Part shown: one piece after another, positions 62,751 to 64,000 of the stretch | Position numbering within the stretch: position 1 is the first letter of the stretch | Layout of the letters: each line of letters begins with the position of its first letter | Assembly: GCF_025567085.1 (NCBI RefSeq) | Contig: NZ_JAOQJN010000011.1 | Location: 12,560 to 76,559 of the forward strand | DNA: 64,000 bases | Source of the DNA: Bovifimicola ammoniilytica | GTDB lineage: Bacteria > Bacillota > Clostridia > Lachnospirales > Lachnospiraceae | Direction of reading: 5' to 3' | Notes under the pieces: model-generated | Told to the model about the DNA's origin: nothing | What the model saw: only the letters and a program-made list of their open reading frames with translations | The model's database searches: none | Translations under genes and position numbers: made by a program

Positions 62751-63002
62751 TAACCTATCTGTCTCACAAAGTAACATGCGAAACTTAATATTTTCTCTTT
62801 TAGATAATTCTATATATTTTTCAATAAATGAATGATCATTACATACATCTACATAATCTGAATCATACCAAGACTTCTCAATATTTTCACCAAAAAAATC
62901 TTCAGATAATTCCGGAAAAATATTGTTCAAATACCAATTATCCCCTTCAACGCCTTTATAGTCTCTATTATCATCACGCTGAAAAATAATACCATTAATC
63001 AT
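62739..63002 (-). CDS. Small hypothetical protein
   Basis: An 87-residue acidic protein starting MINGIIFQRDDNRDYKGVEG, with aromatic residues (NWYLNNIFPELSEDFFG). GGAG lies 11 bases before the ATG, a rather long spacing. It resembles the C-terminal half of small immunity-type proteins, so truncation at the N-terminus is possible. No family recognised. Confidence 0.5.
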   Translation of the reverse strand: MINGIIFQRDDNRDYKGVEGDNWYLNNIFPELSEDFFGENIEKSWYDSDYVDVCNDHSFIEKYIELSKRENIKFRMLLCETDRLKPQ

Positions 63003-63078
63003 AGGATAATTTTCTCCAAATAATATATTTTATCTATATTCATATATCAGGTTGAAACGTTATAAAAATACTTAACGG

Positions 63079-63747
63079 CTACAAATATATCATACAATTT
63101 TTATCAGATAATTTTTTTATATTTTCTTCTTTTGTTATAGGAAAAATAACAACACAACCTTCATCTATCAACACATTAACTGTCTGAGATAGTTGTTCCC
63201 TTAGGTACTCGATATCACTTGAATTCATCCAAGGACAACAAAATATCCTTTTCCCATTTGCGTAGCCTATTGCTGCCGAGGCTTTCCATCGTTCAAAACC
63301 TACATAATTAATATTTCTTTCTATTCTTTCTGACGAAATATTAAACATTTTTTGAATTGTCAAAAAATCCTTGTCAATTAGTTGACACCTGACTCCATAT
63401 TCAATTTGTTCTTTTATTGTTTTTTTATTAATCCTAATTCGATTACAAAACAAACTATTAATTCTATATTTATACAAATCATTACCAATATACCAACTAA
63501 TATCTACTAATTCTCCAATATCTTTTTCAATACCATCTATATAAATTTTTCCTTCATAAAATTCAGTATTTCCTGTTATACCACAACTCAATGCAGCTCC
63601 ACCTTCCCCAAACTCACCAATAATGCCATATAGATTTCCTACAGAAAACTCAAAATTCCTTTTCTGTAAACAATCTTGAACAACACCATAACGAAACAAA
63701 TTACAATGTCCTCCAAAAGATACTCCTGAAAAAGTTATTTTTTCCAA
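63079..63747 (-). CDS. P-loop-like protein with degenerate Walker A
   Basis: About 222 residues. The N-terminal half looks like an ABC ATPase: ITFSGVSFGGHCNLFRYGVV, then a strand-loop GIIGEFGEGGAALSCGITG, followed by YEGKIYIDG as in ABC proteins (G-x-I-x-x-D-G). The loop lacks the Lys-Ser/Thr of Walker A, so ATP hydrolysis is doubtful. A later WKASAAIGYANGKRIFCCPW occupies the place of the ABC signature, and LLDEP-like residues are replaced by CCPWMNSSD. I prefer the TTG start at 63747 behind AGGTGG; GTG at 63759 overlaps that site. Confidence 0.7.
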   Translation of the reverse strand: MEKITFSGVSFGGHCNLFRYGVVQDCLQKRNFEFSVGNLYGIIGEFGEGGAALSCGITGNTEFYEGKIYIDGIEKDIGELVDISWYIGNDLYKYRINSLFCNRIRINKKTIKEQIEYGVRCQLIDKDFLTIQKMFNISSERIERNINYVGFERWKASAAIGYANGKRIFCCPWMNSSDIEYLREQLSQTVNVLIDEGCVVIFPITKEENIKKLSDKNCMIYL

Positions 63748-63770
63748 AACTGCCACCACCTTTTGTTATT

Positions 63771-63906
63771 CTAGAATCCTACTTCAATAACATTAGATAT
63801 CGAAATTGGTCCAGGTCTATCACTTACTATTGCTCAATATAATTGAATCACACATAGCTAACCATCATTCTAATTCAGAATTATCAATTACTGTATCATC
63901 ATATAG
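63771..63906 (-). pseudogene. Decayed gene fragment near the right edge
   Basis: The minus strand encodes YDDTVIDNSELE, a stop, then WLAMCDSIILSNSK, and after a frame change RPGPISISNVIEVGF to a stop. It probably is the C-terminal part of a broken gene. The remaining bases to 64000 hold no recognisable gene or structure. Confidence 0.4.
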
Positions 63907-64000
63907 GACAATTTATGTAAAACGAATTCTTTTGAATTAACTATACATTTCTTCATAAGTTTTTTCTAGTATATATGATTTATTGCCCACCGAAAAAAAT

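Overview
The window reads as a chromosomal segment of a low-GC, spore-forming, anaerobic Firmicute, most likely a butyrate-producing member of the Lachnospiraceae. The basis is a thl-crt-hbd-bcd butyrate cluster, an anaerobic class III ribonucleotide reductase, the sporulation genes spo0A, spoIVB and spoIIIAA-AH, and a conserved Firmicute order nusB-xseA-xseB-ispA-dxs-tlyA-nadK-argR-recN-spoIVB-spo0A. The species cannot be named from the sequence alone. Almost everything lies on the minus strand; the plus-strand genes are a Cys-rich small protein, three small unknowns, a DUF1292 gene and nrdD.

Layout. 1-3261: central butyrate pathway, continuing off the left edge into bcd. 3489-4904: a plus-strand island of small proteins (Cys/Gly-rich peptide, a possible 43-aa peptide, two hypothetical genes). 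5099-8785: thiazole branch of thiamin synthesis (thiS, thiF, thiG, thiH, tenI/thiE-like). 9009-16888: peptidase, cytoplasmic alpha-amylase, birA, DUF1292, CmpB-type membrane protein, HD protein and glycogen synthase. 17047-37011: a sporulation and housekeeping block (spo0A, a hybrid kinase plus binding-protein pair, spoIVB, recN, argR, nadK, tlyA, dxs, ispA, xseB, xseA, nusB, asp23, spoIIIAH-AA). 37220-39968 and 50434-53280: two paralogous ABC importers of the TrpXYZ-like type, the second under a T-box with a UGG (Trp) specifier. Between them lie capA, a 1108-aa GGDEF protein, nrdD with paired NrdR-like boxes, and a REC-GGDEF-EAL-PAS-REC protein. 53680-56651: a membrane-anchored GH25 lysozyme and a dihydrouridine synthase. 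56793-64000: an AT-rich accessory tract of small immunity-like genes (SUKH/SMI1, Imm40-like, DUF6984-like, a P-loop-like protein lacking its lysine) mixed with decayed genes and an IS66 remnant.

The most unusual signal is a dispersed leader repeat found four times, directly upstream of thiH, nrdD, the second ABC ATPase gene and dus. Each copy has a 5' hairpin, a conserved mini-ORF beginning M-A-(D/E/A)-E-K-S, and a 3' end supplying the Shine-Dalgarno of the next gene. In two copies the mini-ORF runs in frame into the gene; in the other two its stop overlaps the gene start. A second repeat family flanks the thi operon in inverted orientation. Further points are a predicted ATT start codon for spoIIIAF, a hairpin burying the spoIVB ribosome binding site, and twelve perfect copies of a 7-bp repeat in front of the lysozyme gene.
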